Source: Pseudomonadota bacterium
Lineage (GTDB): Bacteria > Pseudomonadota > Gammaproteobacteria > Burkholderiales > Burkholderiaceae_C
Direction of reading: 5' to 3'
Assembly: GCA_023442945.1 (NCBI GenBank)
Contig: JAEZWW010000107.1
Location: 124,001 to 188,000, forward strand
Length of the DNA: 64,000 bases
The notes under the pieces are model-generated. The model was not told the DNA's origin. It did not search any database and was given only the letters and a program-made list of their open reading frames with translations. Position 1 is the first letter of the stretch. The number at the start of each line of letters is the position of its first letter. A program made the position numbers and the translations under genes. Shown here piece after piece: positions 42,146 to 50,791 of this stretch.

Positions 42146-42748
42146 TCAGCGCGACGAATCGGCCGCCGAAGCGGGCGGCTGAGGCAGGAGTGTATTGCGA
42201 TTCAATGGCACTGGCGCACGCGGCGTGCCTGCTGCGCCGGCTTGTGCGGGTGCTTCGCCAGGGCGCAGTATGCGGTTGCGCGGCGCCGGACGCAGGGCGG
42301 GAGCGACGCCCGTGGGGGTCTTGGGGCGGTCGCCAGCCAGGCGCTCGCGCTCTTCGGCGGGCAGGGCCTGGTACTCCTCCCACTTGGCCCGCTTCTCGTC
42401 GGCGGGGACCTTGCGGACCTCAAAGTAGTTCATCCGGGCCTGGTTGCGCTGCGCCGGTGTCAGCTTGGCCCATTCGCCCATGCGGCCCTGGAGCGTTTCC
42501 TGCTCTTCAGGCGACATCCGGTTGAAGTTGTGGGTGAGGGCGACCCACTTGCGCTGGTGCTCGGGGCTCAGGCCGCGCCATTGGCTGGCCAGGGGCTTCA
42601 GGGCGCTTTTCTGCTCAGCACTCAGGCTGTTCCAGGGCAGGCTGCCGATGGAGGGTTCTGCGGCAGCGTTGCCCTGCGACGACTGCGCCAGCACCGGGGA
42701 GGCGGCCAGAGCAGCAAAAAGCAGGGCAATCGTGGGCGCAGCGCGCAT
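42146..42748 (-). CDS. DUF3106 exported protein
   Basis: 200 residues from the ATG at 42748. A signal peptide (MRAAPTIALLFAALAASPVLAQ) precedes repeated short segments of the DUF3106 type: WNSLSAEQKSALKPLASQWRGLSPEHQRKWVAL, NRMSPEEQETLQGRMGEWAKLTPAQRNQARMNY and ALPAEERERLAG. Such repeats resemble the helical LTxxQ/CpxP-type periplasmic stress proteins. The C-terminal 50 residues are Pro/Ala-rich and probably disordered. Confidence 0.85.
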   Translation of the reverse strand: MRAAPTIALLFAALAASPVLAQSSQGNAAAEPSIGSLPWNSLSAEQKSALKPLASQWRGLSPEHQRKWVALTHNFNRMSPEEQETLQGRMGEWAKLTPAQRNQARMNYFEVRKVPADEKRAKWEEYQALPAEERERLAGDRPKTPTGVAPALRPAPRNRILRPGEAPAQAGAAGTPRAPVPLNRNTLLPQPPASAADSSR

Positions 42749-42765
42749 CAGAATCGTGAAAGCGG

Positions 42766-43230
42766 TCAGCGGCTCGAGGCCGAGGTGTTGTGGGAGCTGG
42801 TCTTCAGGAACTGCACGAAACCAGGGTCGGAATAGGCTTCCGGCGGCAGGTCGTCCGTCAGCAGGGTGGCGTCCAGGTCGGCCACTTCCATGGTGCGGTC
42901 GTCGTCCTGCATCACATTGACCGTGACCAGGCCCACCACCAGGGCGCAAACCAGCGCCAGGGACGTCAGGCGGCCCCAGAAGCCCAGCACGTCGTCGCCC
43001 AGCCCCATGGCCGCCGTGTGGCCGTTGCTGAGGATGGCGGGGACGGTGCGCAACCGGGTGACGGCGACGGGCTGTTTGCGCCGGGCCAGCGCCTGTTCCC
43101 GCGCGGCGCGCAGGCGTTCCTGCAGGTCGCGCGGCATCTCCTGCGTGCTGGCGGACAGGCGTGCCGCAACGCGCAGGCCGAACCGGTTCTGCGCGACTTC
43201 CGCATGTTGGGGGGGGTAAGGTCTGGTCAT
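42766..43230 (-). CDS. DUF3619 family protein
   Basis: 154 residues from the ATG at 43230, overlapping the sigma factor's stop by four bases (ATGA). The DUF3619 family sits next to ECF-like sigma factors in Burkholderiales and is likely an anti-sigma-like regulator. A cytoplasmic N-terminal half (QNRFGLRVAARLSASTQEMPRDLQERLRAARE) is followed by one transmembrane segment (about residues 90-108). The layout fits a membrane-anchored anti-sigma factor, but this is inferred. Confidence 0.85.
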   Translation of the reverse strand: MTRPYPPQHAEVAQNRFGLRVAARLSASTQEMPRDLQERLRAAREQALARRKQPVAVTRLRTVPAILSNGHTAAMGLGDDVLGFWGRLTSLALVCALVVGLVTVNVMQDDDRTMEVADLDATLLTDDLPPEAYSDPGFVQFLKTSSHNTSASSR

Positions 43231-43793
43231 GGCGTGATTCCCTTGGCGCGCAAAGCCTTGGCCAGTGCCTGGACGGCCCGCGAGCAGTGCGTTTTGACGC
43301 TGCCTTCCGAGCACCCCATGGCGGCCGCGGTCTCCGCAACGTCCATCTCCTCCCAGTAACGCATCAAAAACGCCTCTCGTTGACGGGTGGGGAGGGCCTG
43401 AATTTGTAACTCGATGGCGGTCAGGATCTCCTGACGGCGTGTGGAGTCCTCTGCGCTCTCAATTTGTTCGGAATCCGAAGCGCCAGCAAAGGCCTCCAGC
43501 AGGTCGAATTCTCCGTCGCTGTCCGGCGAATCGAAGTCGCTCATGTTCGAAAACAGCGCCCGGCGCGTCTTTTGGCGCCGGAACCAGTCGAGCGTGCTGT
43601 TCGACAGGATCCGCTGGAACAGCATGGGCAACTCGCCCGGCGGCTTGTCGCCGTAGTGCTCCGCCAGCTTCATCATGCTGTCCTGCACGATGTCGAGCGC
43701 TGCGTCCTCGTCCCGCACGTGGTACATCGAGCGCTTGAAGGCTCGTTTTTCCACGCTTTTGAGGAAATCGGAGAGTTCTTGTTCGGTGGCCAA
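43227..43793 (-). CDS. RNA polymerase sigma factor, ECF/RpoE-like
   Basis: 188 residues from a TTG at 43793; no upstream ATG or GTG fits. Sigma-70 region 2 (RDEDAALDIVQDSMMKLAEHYGDK...LPMLFQRILSNSTLDWFRRQKTRR) and region 4 (ALPTRQREAFLMRYWEEMDVAETAAAMGCSEGSVKTHCSRAVQALAKAL) are both clear, joined by an acidic linker. First gene of an operon with DUF3619 and DUF3106 genes and, further on, RDD, dgkA and LOG genes. Confidence 0.95.
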   Translation of the reverse strand: MATEQELSDFLKSVEKRAFKRSMYHVRDEDAALDIVQDSMMKLAEHYGDKPPGELPMLFQRILSNSTLDWFRRQKTRRALFSNMSDFDSPDSDGEFDLLEAFAGASDSEQIESAEDSTRRQEILTAIELQIQALPTRQREAFLMRYWEEMDVAETAAAMGCSEGSVKTHCSRAVQALAKALRAKGITP

Positions 43794-44103
43794 ATCGGTC
43801 GTTCAGCGGAAGGCGCTGGGCTCTGCCTAGCAGAGCAGGGAATCGTGGGCCGGCTGACTCTGGGGCCGACCGGCGCCGGATTATGGCACCGCCAGCATGA
43901 ACAAATTTTCGCGCGTGGTGCGAATGGCCATGTTGCAGTGCGATAATGTGACATTGCAGTCAAAAAGGCAAACGGGTTACCGTCCGGCGACCGAAGTGGT
44001 CGTCCATGGCGTGTGACCTCAAGTCCTGAAGCGGCCTCACAAGGGCTGGCAAGGGGCACCCAAGGTTTTTCGTCAGAGAAATTCTCGAAAGGTTCATCTC
44101 ATC
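43794..44103. promoter_or_regulatory. Divergent regulatory region between the sigma factor and ilvB
   Basis: 310 bases without a clear gene. An extended -10 (TGC followed by GATAAT at 43942-43947) faces ilvB, which would leave a leader of about 150 bases. A short open frame starting at 43897 (MNKFSRVV...) lies across this promoter and has no run of Ile, Val or Leu codons, so it does not look like an attenuation peptide. No clear terminator hairpin is seen before ilvB. Confidence 0.5.
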
Positions 44104-45882
44104 ATGGAAATCTCCAAAGCCGAAATCAAGTCGGCCGCTGCTGCCGCAGCGCGCAGCGACTCCGAAGAACTCCGCGGCGCCGAAATTCTGGTCAAGGCCT
44201 TGCAGGCCGAAGACGTCAAGTACGTCTGGGGTTACCCCGGCGGTGCGGTGCTGCACATCTACGACGCGTTCTACAAGCAGGACACCATCCAGCACGTGCT
44301 GGTGCGCCACGAACAGGCCGCCGTGCACGCCGCTGACGGCTACGCCCGTGCCACGGGCGACGTCGGCGTGGCGCTGGTCACTTCCGGCCCCGGGCTGACC
44401 AACGCGGTCACCGGCATCGCCACGGCCTACATGGATTCGATCCCGATGGTGATCATCTCCGGCCAGGTGCCCACGGCCGCCATCGGCCTGGACGCCTTCC
44501 AGGAATGCGACACCGTCGGCATCACGCGCCCCATCGTCAAGCACAACTTCCTGGTGAAGGATGCGCGCGACATGGCCGAGGTGATGAAGAAGGCCTTCCA
44601 CATCGCGCGCACCGGCCGCCCCGGCCCGGTGGTGGTGGACGTGCCCAAGGACGTGTCCTTCAACAAGGCCGCCTACAAGGGTTACCCCGAGACCGTCGAG
44701 ATGCGCTCGTACAACCCGGTCAAAAAGGGCCACGGCGGTCAGATCCGCAAGGCGCTGCAGCTGCTGCTGAACGCCAAGCGCCCCTACATCTACACCGGCG
44801 GCGGTGTGCTGCTGTCCAACGCCAGCCCCGAGCTGCGCCAACTGGTGGACATGCTGAACTACCCGGTCACCAACACGCTGATGGGCCTGGGCGCCTTTCC
44901 GGCCAGCGACCGGCGCTTTTTGGGCATGCTCGGCATGCACGGCACCTGGGAAGCCAACAACGCGATGCAAAACTGCGACGTGCTGCTGGCCGTCGGCGCG
45001 CGTTTTGACGACCGCGTGATCGGCAACCCCAAGCATTTCGCCTCGGTTGACCGCAAGATCATCCACATCGACATCGACCCGTCTTCCATCTCCAAGCGCG
45101 TCAAGGTCGACGTGCCGATCGTGGGGGACGTCAAGGACGTGCTGACCGAGCTGATCGGCATGGTCCGCGAAGCCAACCACCAGCCCGACAAGGCCGCGCT
45201 GGACGCCTGGTGGCAGCAGATCGAAGGCTGGCGCGCGCGCGACTGCATGAAGTACGACCGCGACAACACCGAAGTCATCAAGCCGCAGAAGGTCATCGAG
45301 ACGCTGTGGGGCATGACCAAGGACGCGGACGCCTACATCACCTCCGACGTCGGCCAGCACCAGATGTGGGCCGCGCAGTACTACCACTTTGACGAGCCGC
45401 GCCGCTGGATCAACTCCGGCGGCCTGGGCACCATGGGCGTGGGCATTCCCTACGCCATGGGCATCAAGCTGGCCAAGCCCGAATCGGAAGTGTTCTGCGT
45501 GACCGGCGAAGGCTCGGTGCAGATGTGCATCCAGGAGCTGTCGACCTGCCTGCAGTACAACACGCCGATCAAGATCCTGTCGCTCAACAACCGCTACCTG
45601 GGCATGGTGCGCCAGTGGCAGGAGATCGAATACTCCGGCCGCTACAGCCACAGCTACATGGACGCGCTGCCCAACTTCGTGAAGCTGGCCGAGGCCTATG
45701 GCCACGTCGGCATGCTGATTGAGCGGCCGCAGGACGTCGAGCCCGCATTGCGCGAGGCGCGCAAGCTCAAGGACCGCACGGTCTTCATGGACTTCCGCAC
45801 CGACCCGACGGAGAACGTGTTCCCCATGGTCCAGGCCGGCAAGGGCATCACCGAGATGCTGCTGGGTTCTGAAGACCTTTAA
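44104..45882 (+). CDS. ilvB: Acetolactate synthase, large subunit
   Basis: 592 residues. Thiamine-diphosphate enzyme that makes acetolactate (Val/Leu) or acetohydroxybutyrate (Ile). The cofactor-activating Glu is in RHEQAAVHAADGYARATGD; FAD-type and ThDP motifs follow (GEGSVQMCIQELST, NNRYLGMVRQWQE). The extra N-terminal about 20 Ala/Glu-rich residues are common in this order. Followed by the regulatory subunit and ilvC on the same strand. The same enzyme is sometimes called IlvI. Confidence 0.95.
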   Translation: MEISKAEIKSAAAAAARSDSEELRGAEILVKALQAEDVKYVWGYPGGAVLHIYDAFYKQDTIQHVLVRHEQAAVHAADGYARATGDVGVALVTSGPGLTNAVTGIATAYMDSIPMVIISGQVPTAAIGLDAFQECDTVGITRPIVKHNFLVKDARDMAEVMKKAFHIARTGRPGPVVVDVPKDVSFNKAAYKGYPETVEMRSYNPVKKGHGGQIRKALQLLLNAKRPYIYTGGGVLLSNASPELRQLVDMLNYPVTNTLMGLGAFPASDRRFLGMLGMHGTWEANNAMQNCDVLLAVGARFDDRVIGNPKHFASVDRKIIHIDIDPSSISKRVKVDVPIVGDVKDVLTELIGMVREANHQPDKAALDAWWQQIEGWRARDCMKYDRDNTEVIKPQKVIETLWGMTKDADAYITSDVGQHQMWAAQYYHFDEPRRWINSGGLGTMGVGIPYAMGIKLAKPESEVFCVTGEGSVQMCIQELSTCLQYNTPIKILSLNNRYLGMVRQWQEIEYSGRYSHSYMDALPNFVKLAEAYGHVGMLIERPQDVEPALREARKLKDRTVFMDFRTDPTENVFPMVQAGKGITEMLLGSEDL

Positions 45883-45940
45883 GCCAAATCGGCTGCCGGC
45901 CCTAGAGCAATCTGCGCGGGCAGCTATTTTTTAGATAGCA
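45883..45940 (+). repeat. Dispersed palindromic repeat, copy 15
   Basis: GCCAAATCGGCTGCCGGCCC, TAGAGCAATCTGCGCGGGC and AGCTATTTTTTAGATAGC. It begins at the base after the ilvB stop, in the ilvB-ilvH gap. The right half forms its own stem (GCTATTTTTTAGATAGC). Confidence 0.9.
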
Positions 45941-46014
45941 AGACGATTCTATCGTGCGCCAAGCCTGCCACTTACCGGTGGCGGGGGAGGGCGGCGAAAA
46001 GAGGGCTCTGACAC

Positions 46015-46506
46015 ATGAAACACATCATCGCTGTTCTGATTGAAAACGAAGCGGGCGCCCTGTCCCGCGTGGTGGGCCTGTTCTCGGCCCGTGGCTACAA
46101 CATCGAATCGCTGATCGTCGCGCCGACCGAGGACGAAAGCCTCTCGCGCATGACGATCCAGACGCGCGGCTCGGAAGACACCATCGAGCAGATCACCAAG
46201 CACCTGAACCGCCTGATCGAGGTGGTGAAGGTGGTCGACCTGACCGAAGGCAGCTACATCGAGCGCGAGCACATGATGGTCAAGGTGCGCGCCGTCGGCA
46301 AGGAGCGCGAGGAGATCAAGCGCACCTGCGACATCTTCCGCGGCCGCATCATCGACGTCACCGACAAGAGCTACACCGTCGAGCTGACGGGCGACCAAAG
46401 CAAGCACGACGCCTTCCTCAACTCGATCGACAAGTCCGCCATCCTCGAGACCGTGCGCACCGGCGCCAGCGGCATCGGGCGCGGCGAGCGCCTGTTGCGC
46501 GTTTAA
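46015..46506 (+). CDS. ilvH: Acetolactate synthase, small (regulatory) subunit
   Basis: 163 residues, normal length. The N-terminal ACT domain (MKHIIAVLIENEAGALSRVVGLFSARGYNIESLIVAPTEDESLSRMTI) binds valine for feedback control and stabilises the large subunit. The C-terminal half (IERE HMMVKV..FRGRIIDVTDKSYTVELTG) is conserved. Between ilvB and ilvC, with repeat copies on both sides. Confidence 0.95.
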   Translation: MKHIIAVLIENEAGALSRVVGLFSARGYNIESLIVAPTEDESLSRMTIQTRGSEDTIEQITKHLNRLIEVVKVVDLTEGSYIEREHMMVKVRAVGKEREEIKRTCDIFRGRIIDVTDKSYTVELTGDQSKHDAFLNSIDKSAILETVRTGASGIGRGERLLRV

Positions 46507-46508
46507 GC

Positions 46509-46566
46509 ATCTAATCGGGCGCTGGCCCTAGTGCAATCTGCGCGGCCAGCTCCTGTTTAGATAGCG
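46509..46566 (+). repeat. Dispersed palindromic repeat, copy 16
   Basis: CATCTAATCGGGCGCTGGCC, CTAGTGCAATCTGCGCGGCC and AGCTCCTGTTTAGATAGCG. It starts 3 bases after the ilvH stop, in the ilvH-ilvC gap. Confidence 0.9.
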
Positions 46567-46617
46567 TTCGTTTTTGATTTTCTTCTCATCCCTAGCCTTC
46601 ATCCAAGGAGATATCAC

Positions 46618-47631
46618 GTGAAAGTGTTCTACGACAAAGACTGCGACCTGAGCCTGATCAAGGGCAAGACCGTCGCCATCATCGGCTACGGCTCGCAGGG
46701 CCATGCGCACGCGCAGAACCTGAACGACAGCGGCGTGAAAGTGGTGGTCGGCCTGCGCAAGGGCGGCGCCTCGTGGGACAAGGTCGGCAAGGCCGGCCTG
46801 AAGGTGGCTGAAGTCAACGACGCCGTCGCTTCGGCCGACGTGGTCATGATCCTGCTGCCCGACGAGAACATCGCCGCCGTCTACAAGGAGATCGAGCCGC
46901 ACCTGAAAAAAGGCGCTTCGCTGGCCTTCGCGCACGGCTTCAACGTGCACTACAACCAAGTCGTGCCGCGCGAAGACCTGGACGTGTGGATGGTCGCTCC
47001 CAAGGCGCCTGGCCATACCGTGCGTTCTACCTACGCCCAAGGCGGCGGCGTGCCGCACCTGGTCGCGGTGCACCAGGACAAGTCGGGCAAGGCGCGTGAC
47101 CTGGCCCTGTCCTACGCCATGGCCAACGGTGGCGGCAAGGCCGGCATCATCGAGACCAACTTCAAGGAAGAGACCGAGACCGACCTGTTCGGCGAGCAGG
47201 CCGTGCTGTGCGGCGGCACGGTCGAGCTGATCAAGATGGGCTACGAAACCCTGGTCGAAGCCGGCTACGCGCCCGAGATGGCCTACTTCGAGTGCCTGCA
47301 CGAGCTCAAGCTGATCGTTGACCTGATCTACGAAGGCGGCATCGGCAACATGAACTACTCGATCTCCAACAACGCCGAGTACGGTGAGTACGTGACCGGC
47401 CCGAAGGTGGTGAACGAGAGCTCGCGCGAAGCCATGCGTGAAGCGCTGAAGAACATCCAGAACGGCGAGTACGCCAAGAGCTTCATCCAGGAAGGCCGTC
47501 TGGCTTACCCCAGCATGACCGCACGCCGCCGCAACACCGCCGACCACAGTATCGAAGTGGTGGGTGCCAAGCTGCGCGCCATGATGCCCTGGATCGCCAA
47601 GAACAAGCTGGTCGACCAGACCCGCAACTGA
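46618..47631 (+). CDS. ilvC: Ketol-acid reductoisomerase (NADP+), class I
   Basis: 337 residues from a GTG at 46618 with AAGGAG 6 bases upstream. It isomerises and reduces acetolactate to dihydroxyisovalerate. Typical short class I enzyme: MKVFYDKDCDLSLIKGKTVAIIGYGSQGHAHAQNLNDSGVKV, LLPDENIAAVY, the KARI motif GYAPEMAYFECLHELKLIVDLIYEGG and the C-terminal ANKLVDQTRN-like end. Third gene of the ilv operon. Confidence 0.95.
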   Translation: MKVFYDKDCDLSLIKGKTVAIIGYGSQGHAHAQNLNDSGVKVVVGLRKGGASWDKVGKAGLKVAEVNDAVASADVVMILLPDENIAAVYKEIEPHLKKGASLAFAHGFNVHYNQVVPREDLDVWMVAPKAPGHTVRSTYAQGGGVPHLVAVHQDKSGKARDLALSYAMANGGGKAGIIETNFKEETETDLFGEQAVLCGGTVELIKMGYETLVEAGYAPEMAYFECLHELKLIVDLIYEGGIGNMNYSISNNAEYGEYVTGPKVVNESSREAMREALKNIQNGEYAKSFIQEGRLAYPSMTARRRNTADHSIEVVGAKLRAMMPWIAKNKLVDQTRN

Positions 47632-47693
47632 TCGCCCCCCACGAGGGTGCCGGGAGGGGCCAGACCCCGCCGGCGCCGGCTCGGCGCGTCACC

Positions 47694-47721
47694 TGGCCAC
47701 CTTCGCGGTGGCCTTGTTTTT
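47694..47721 (+). terminator. Rho-independent terminator after ilvC
   Basis: GGCCACC-TTCGC-GGTGGCC stem followed by TTGTTTTTG. It ends the ilv operon. Confidence 0.85.
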
Positions 47722-47870
47722 GGGGGCGCGGCGCCGTGATCTTCTGCCGGCCCGCGCCGCGTTCGGGGGGGCGGGCCGCACTCGCCGGGCCCGTGTTTCG
47801 TACACTCAGGGCTGGACGAGGGCGCGGTTTGCAGGCGCGGCAACAGGCGGATGTGTGCAGGCCTTTGAAA

Positions 47871-47928
47871 ATTCCTAATTTGATAGCTGGTCGCGCTGAT
47901 CCCATTGGGGCTGGCGGCCGAAACGATT
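47871..47928 (-). repeat. Dispersed palindromic repeat, copy 17 (inverted)
   Basis: ATTCCTAATTTGATAGCTGG, TCGCGCTGATCCCATTGGGG and CTGGCGGCCGAAACGATT. It ends right before the pssA start codon, so it contributes the 5' leader of pssA. Confidence 0.85.
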
Positions 47929-47929
47929 G

Positions 47930-48817
47930 ATGAATCCACCCGATCCCCATTCCGAAGCGCGCGGCCCTGGCTGGGGCCACGACATGTCGCAGCGCGTGCG
48001 CCGCAAGGGCATTTACGTGGCGCCCAACCTGGTCACGCTGATCGCGCTGTTCGGCGGGTTCTACGGCATCGTGATGGCAATGAACGGCCGCTTTGACCTG
48101 GCTACCACCGGCATCTTCGCGGCCATGATCTTCGACAGCCTGGACGGCCGCGTGGCGCGCATGACGGGCACGCAAAGCGCGTTTGGCGAACAGATGGATT
48201 CTCTGTCCGACATGGTCAGCTTTGGCGCCGCGCCGGCGCTGCTGGCCTACGAATGGGCGTTGCGCCCGCTGGGCCGCTGGGGCTGGATCGCTGCCTTCGT
48301 GTACTGCGCCTGTGCGGCGCTGCGGCTGGCGCGCTTCAACGTCAACACCGGCGTGGTGGACAAGCGCTACTTCCAGGGCTTGCCCTCGCCCGCCGCGGCG
48401 GCGCTGGTGGCCGGCTTCATCTGGCTGACCAGCGCCATGCTGACCTCGCACCGCGATGTGCCGATCTTCCGCGCGGCGATGTCGCTGCTGGGGGGCGAAC
48501 CCATCGTGCGCGCCGATCTGGCGTGGATCACCTTCGCCATCACGCTGTTCGCCGGCCTGACCATGGTCACCAACGTGCCGTACTACAGCTTCAAGGACTT
48601 TGGCGGGCGCCGCAGCGTGCCGTTTGTGGTGCTGGTGCTGATCGCGCTGCTGCTGGCCGTGATCAGCATCGAGCCGGCCACCATGCTCTTCATCCTGTTC
48701 GTGGGCTACGGCCTGTCGGGCTACGTGATCTACGCCTGGCGCCGCGCGCGCGGCGAGCAGGTCAGCATCGTCAGCACGTCGACCGACGAGCCGGATGAAC
48801 GCGGTTTACACGACTGA
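47930..48817 (+). CDS. pssA: CDP-diacylglycerol--serine O-phosphatidyltransferase
   Basis: 295 residues from the ATG at 47930; a TTG one codon upstream is also open. It makes phosphatidylserine, the precursor of phosphatidylethanolamine. The CDP-alcohol phosphotransferase motif is DSLDGRVARMTGTQSAFGEQMDSLSDMVSFGAAPA (D-x2-DG-x2-AR-x8-G-x3-D-x3-D). About six membrane helices. No clear Shine-Dalgarno because the region upstream is the inverted repeat. Its position after ilvC and before leuA is usual in this order. Confidence 0.95.
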   Translation: MNPPDPHSEARGPGWGHDMSQRVRRKGIYVAPNLVTLIALFGGFYGIVMAMNGRFDLATTGIFAAMIFDSLDGRVARMTGTQSAFGEQMDSLSDMVSFGAAPALLAYEWALRPLGRWGWIAAFVYCACAALRLARFNVNTGVVDKRYFQGLPSPAAAALVAGFIWLTSAMLTSHRDVPIFRAAMSLLGGEPIVRADLAWITFAITLFAGLTMVTNVPYYSFKDFGGRRSVPFVVLVLIALLLAVISIEPATMLFILFVGYGLSGYVIYAWRRARGEQVSIVSTSTDEPDERGLHD

Positions 48818-48848
48818 ACGCGTTTTCTGTGCTAGAGTGCACCTTCTC

Positions 48849-48902
48849 ATGACACGCATTGCTCTGGCCCTACTAGCCATCCCCTTCGGGCGGAGACGGT
48901 AG
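48849..48902 (+). CDS. Leucine-type leader peptide
   Basis: Short frame of 17 codons (MTRIALALLAIPFGRRR) directly downstream of pssA. Three Leu codons include two consecutive CTA codons, which are rare in this GC-rich genome, as in the leader peptides that govern leucine attenuation elsewhere. Followed 28 bases later by a terminator hairpin and then leuA. Stalling at the CTA codons when leucyl-tRNA is scarce would favour read-through. Confidence 0.65.
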   Translation: MTRIALALLAIPFGRRR

Positions 48903-48930
48903 CGCGCGCACTCAAAAAGCAAAGCACCCC

Positions 48931-48966
48931 ACGGCCCGTTCGCACCAGCAACGGGCCGTTGTGTTT
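48931..48966 (+). terminator. Attenuator terminator upstream of leuA
   Basis: ACGGCCCGTT and AACGGGCCGT form a perfect 10-bp stem with a 9-base loop, followed by TGTGTTTT. It lies between the leader peptide and the first leuA. The T run is short and interrupted, suiting conditional termination. Confidence 0.75.
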
Positions 48967-49009
48967 TGGGAGGTTGCTGGTCGATTCCACGTTTTACCGA
49001 AAGATCGAC

Positions 49010-50734
49010 ATGCTCAAGCAACCGCAGACCAAGTACCGTCCCTTTGCCCCGATCGGCCTCGCCGACCGCCGCTGGCCCGACGCGCAACTGACCAAGGCGC
49101 CGGTGTGGCTGTCGACCGACCTGCGCGACGGCAACCAGGCTTTGATCGAGCCCATGAACGCCGCGCGCAAGCTGCGCATGTTCGACCTGTTGGTGCAAGT
49201 CGGCTTCAAGGAGATCGAGGTCGGCTTCCCGGCCGCGTCGCAGACCGACTTCGACTTCGTGCGCAAGCTGATCGAGGAAGACCGCGTGCCCGACGACGTG
49301 ACCATCCAGGTCATGACGCCAGCGCGCGAAGAGCTGATCGGCCGCACCGTCGAAGCCCTGGCCGGCGCGCGCCGCGCCATCGTCCACGTCTACAACGCCG
49401 TCGCGCCGGTGTGGCGCCGGGTGGTGTTCGGGCTGGAAGTGCCGCAGGTGATGGAACTGGTGCACCACCACGTCGACATGGTGCGACGCTTGACCGACGC
49501 GCGGCCCGAGACGGAATGGGTGTTGCAATACTCGCCTGAAACCTTCTCGCTGGCCGAGTTGCCGGTGTCGCTGGAGGCGTGCGAAACCGCGATCCAGGCC
49601 TGGGGCGCGGGCCGGCCGATCATCCTCAACCTGCCGACCACCGTGGAAAGCGCTACACCCAATGTCTTCGCCGACCAGATCGAATGGATGGTGCGCCAGT
49701 TTGCCGACCGACCCGAAGTGGTGGTGTCCCTGCACCCGCACAACGACCGCGGCACCGGTGTCGCGGCGGCAGAGTTGGCCTTGATGGCCGGCGCGCACCG
49801 CGTGGAAGGCTGCCTGTTCGGCAACGGCGAGCGCACCGGCAACCTGGACATCGTCAACGTCGCGCTCAACCTCTACACGCAGGGCGTTGACCCCGAACTT
49901 GATTTTTCCGACATCGACGCCGTGCGCCGTACGGTCGAGCACTGCAACCAGCTGCCCGTGCACCCGCGCCACCCGTACGCAGGCGAATTGGTCTATACGT
50001 CCTTCTCTGGCTCGCACCAGGACGCGATCAAGAAAGCCTTTGCCGTGCGCCAGGACGGCGACGTGTGGCAGATCCCGTATTTGCCGATCGACCCGAAGGA
50101 CCTCGGCCGCAGCTACGAAGCCGTGATCCGCGTCAACAGCCAGTCCGGCAAGGGCGGCATGAGCTATTTGGTGGAAAGCGAGTACGGCGTGACGATGCCG
50201 CGTCGCCTGCAGATCGAGTTCAGCCAGGTCGTGCAGCGCGTGATGGACCGCGACGGTAAGGAATTGACCGCCGCCGATTTGTGGCAGCTGTTCCGCTCGG
50301 AATACGGCCTGGACGCACCCGCCGTCGTGCAGCACCGCGTCTGGGAGACAGCCCCCGACGCCGCCGCGGACGGCAGCCGCCATGTGCAGCTCAGCGCCAC
50401 CGTGCCTTGGGCCGGCGGCCAGCACAGCGTGCGAGGGCAGGGCAATGGGCCGATTGACGCTTTTGCGCAGGCCCTCAGCGGCCTGATCGGCCAAAGCGTG
50501 CGCGTGGTGGACTACCAGCAGCACGCGATTGCCGAAGGCGCCGACGCGCGCGCCATGGCTTATATCGAGCTGCGTTTGGGCGATTCGCCCGCCTTTTTCG
50601 GCGTGGGCGCGGACAGCGACACCTCGGCCGCGGCCATGCAGGCCTTGCTTTCCGGTCTGAATCGCGCCCGCGCGGCGGGTTGGGCGTCAGAATCGGCGCC
50701 CGAGGCCGCACAATCGGCGGTTGCCGTGGCCTGA
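49010..50734 (+). CDS. leuA: 2-isopropylmalate synthase, long form
   Basis: 574 residues from the ATG at 49010. It condenses acetyl-CoA with 2-oxoisovalerate in the first leucine-specific step. The N-terminus (KYRPFAPIGLADRRWPDAQLTKAPVWLSTDLRDGNQAL) and the block HPHNDRGTGVAAAELALMAGAHRVEGCLFGNGERTGNLD mark the longer, fungal/actinobacterial-type LeuA clade, with a C-terminal allosteric domain (VQLSATVPWAGGQHSVRGQGNGPIDAFAQALS). It is preceded by the leader-attenuator and followed 57 bases later by a second, unrelated-clade leuA. Confidence 0.9.
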   Translation: MLKQPQTKYRPFAPIGLADRRWPDAQLTKAPVWLSTDLRDGNQALIEPMNAARKLRMFDLLVQVGFKEIEVGFPAASQTDFDFVRKLIEEDRVPDDVTIQVMTPAREELIGRTVEALAGARRAIVHVYNAVAPVWRRVVFGLEVPQVMELVHHHVDMVRRLTDARPETEWVLQYSPETFSLAELPVSLEACETAIQAWGAGRPIILNLPTTVESATPNVFADQIEWMVRQFADRPEVVVSLHPHNDRGTGVAAAELALMAGAHRVEGCLFGNGERTGNLDIVNVALNLYTQGVDPELDFSDIDAVRRTVEHCNQLPVHPRHPYAGELVYTSFSGSHQDAIKKAFAVRQDGDVWQIPYLPIDPKDLGRSYEAVIRVNSQSGKGGMSYLVESEYGVTMPRRLQIEFSQVVQRVMDRDGKELTAADLWQLFRSEYGLDAPAVVQHRVWETAPDAAADGSRHVQLSATVPWAGGQHSVRGQGNGPIDAFAQALSGLIGQSVRVVDYQQHAIAEGADARAMAYIELRLGDSPAFFGVGADSDTSAAAMQALLSGLNRARAAGWASESAPEAAQSAVAVA

Positions 50735-50791
50735 GGCCCTTGGCCGGCGCGCACCAGAACAACACACCCGCTATCCAGGAGTATTTCCCCG

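Noticed and set aside
43897..44010. Short open frame upstream of ilvB as a leader peptide
   Set aside because: Few branched-chain codons in a row, it spans the likely promoter, and no terminator follows.
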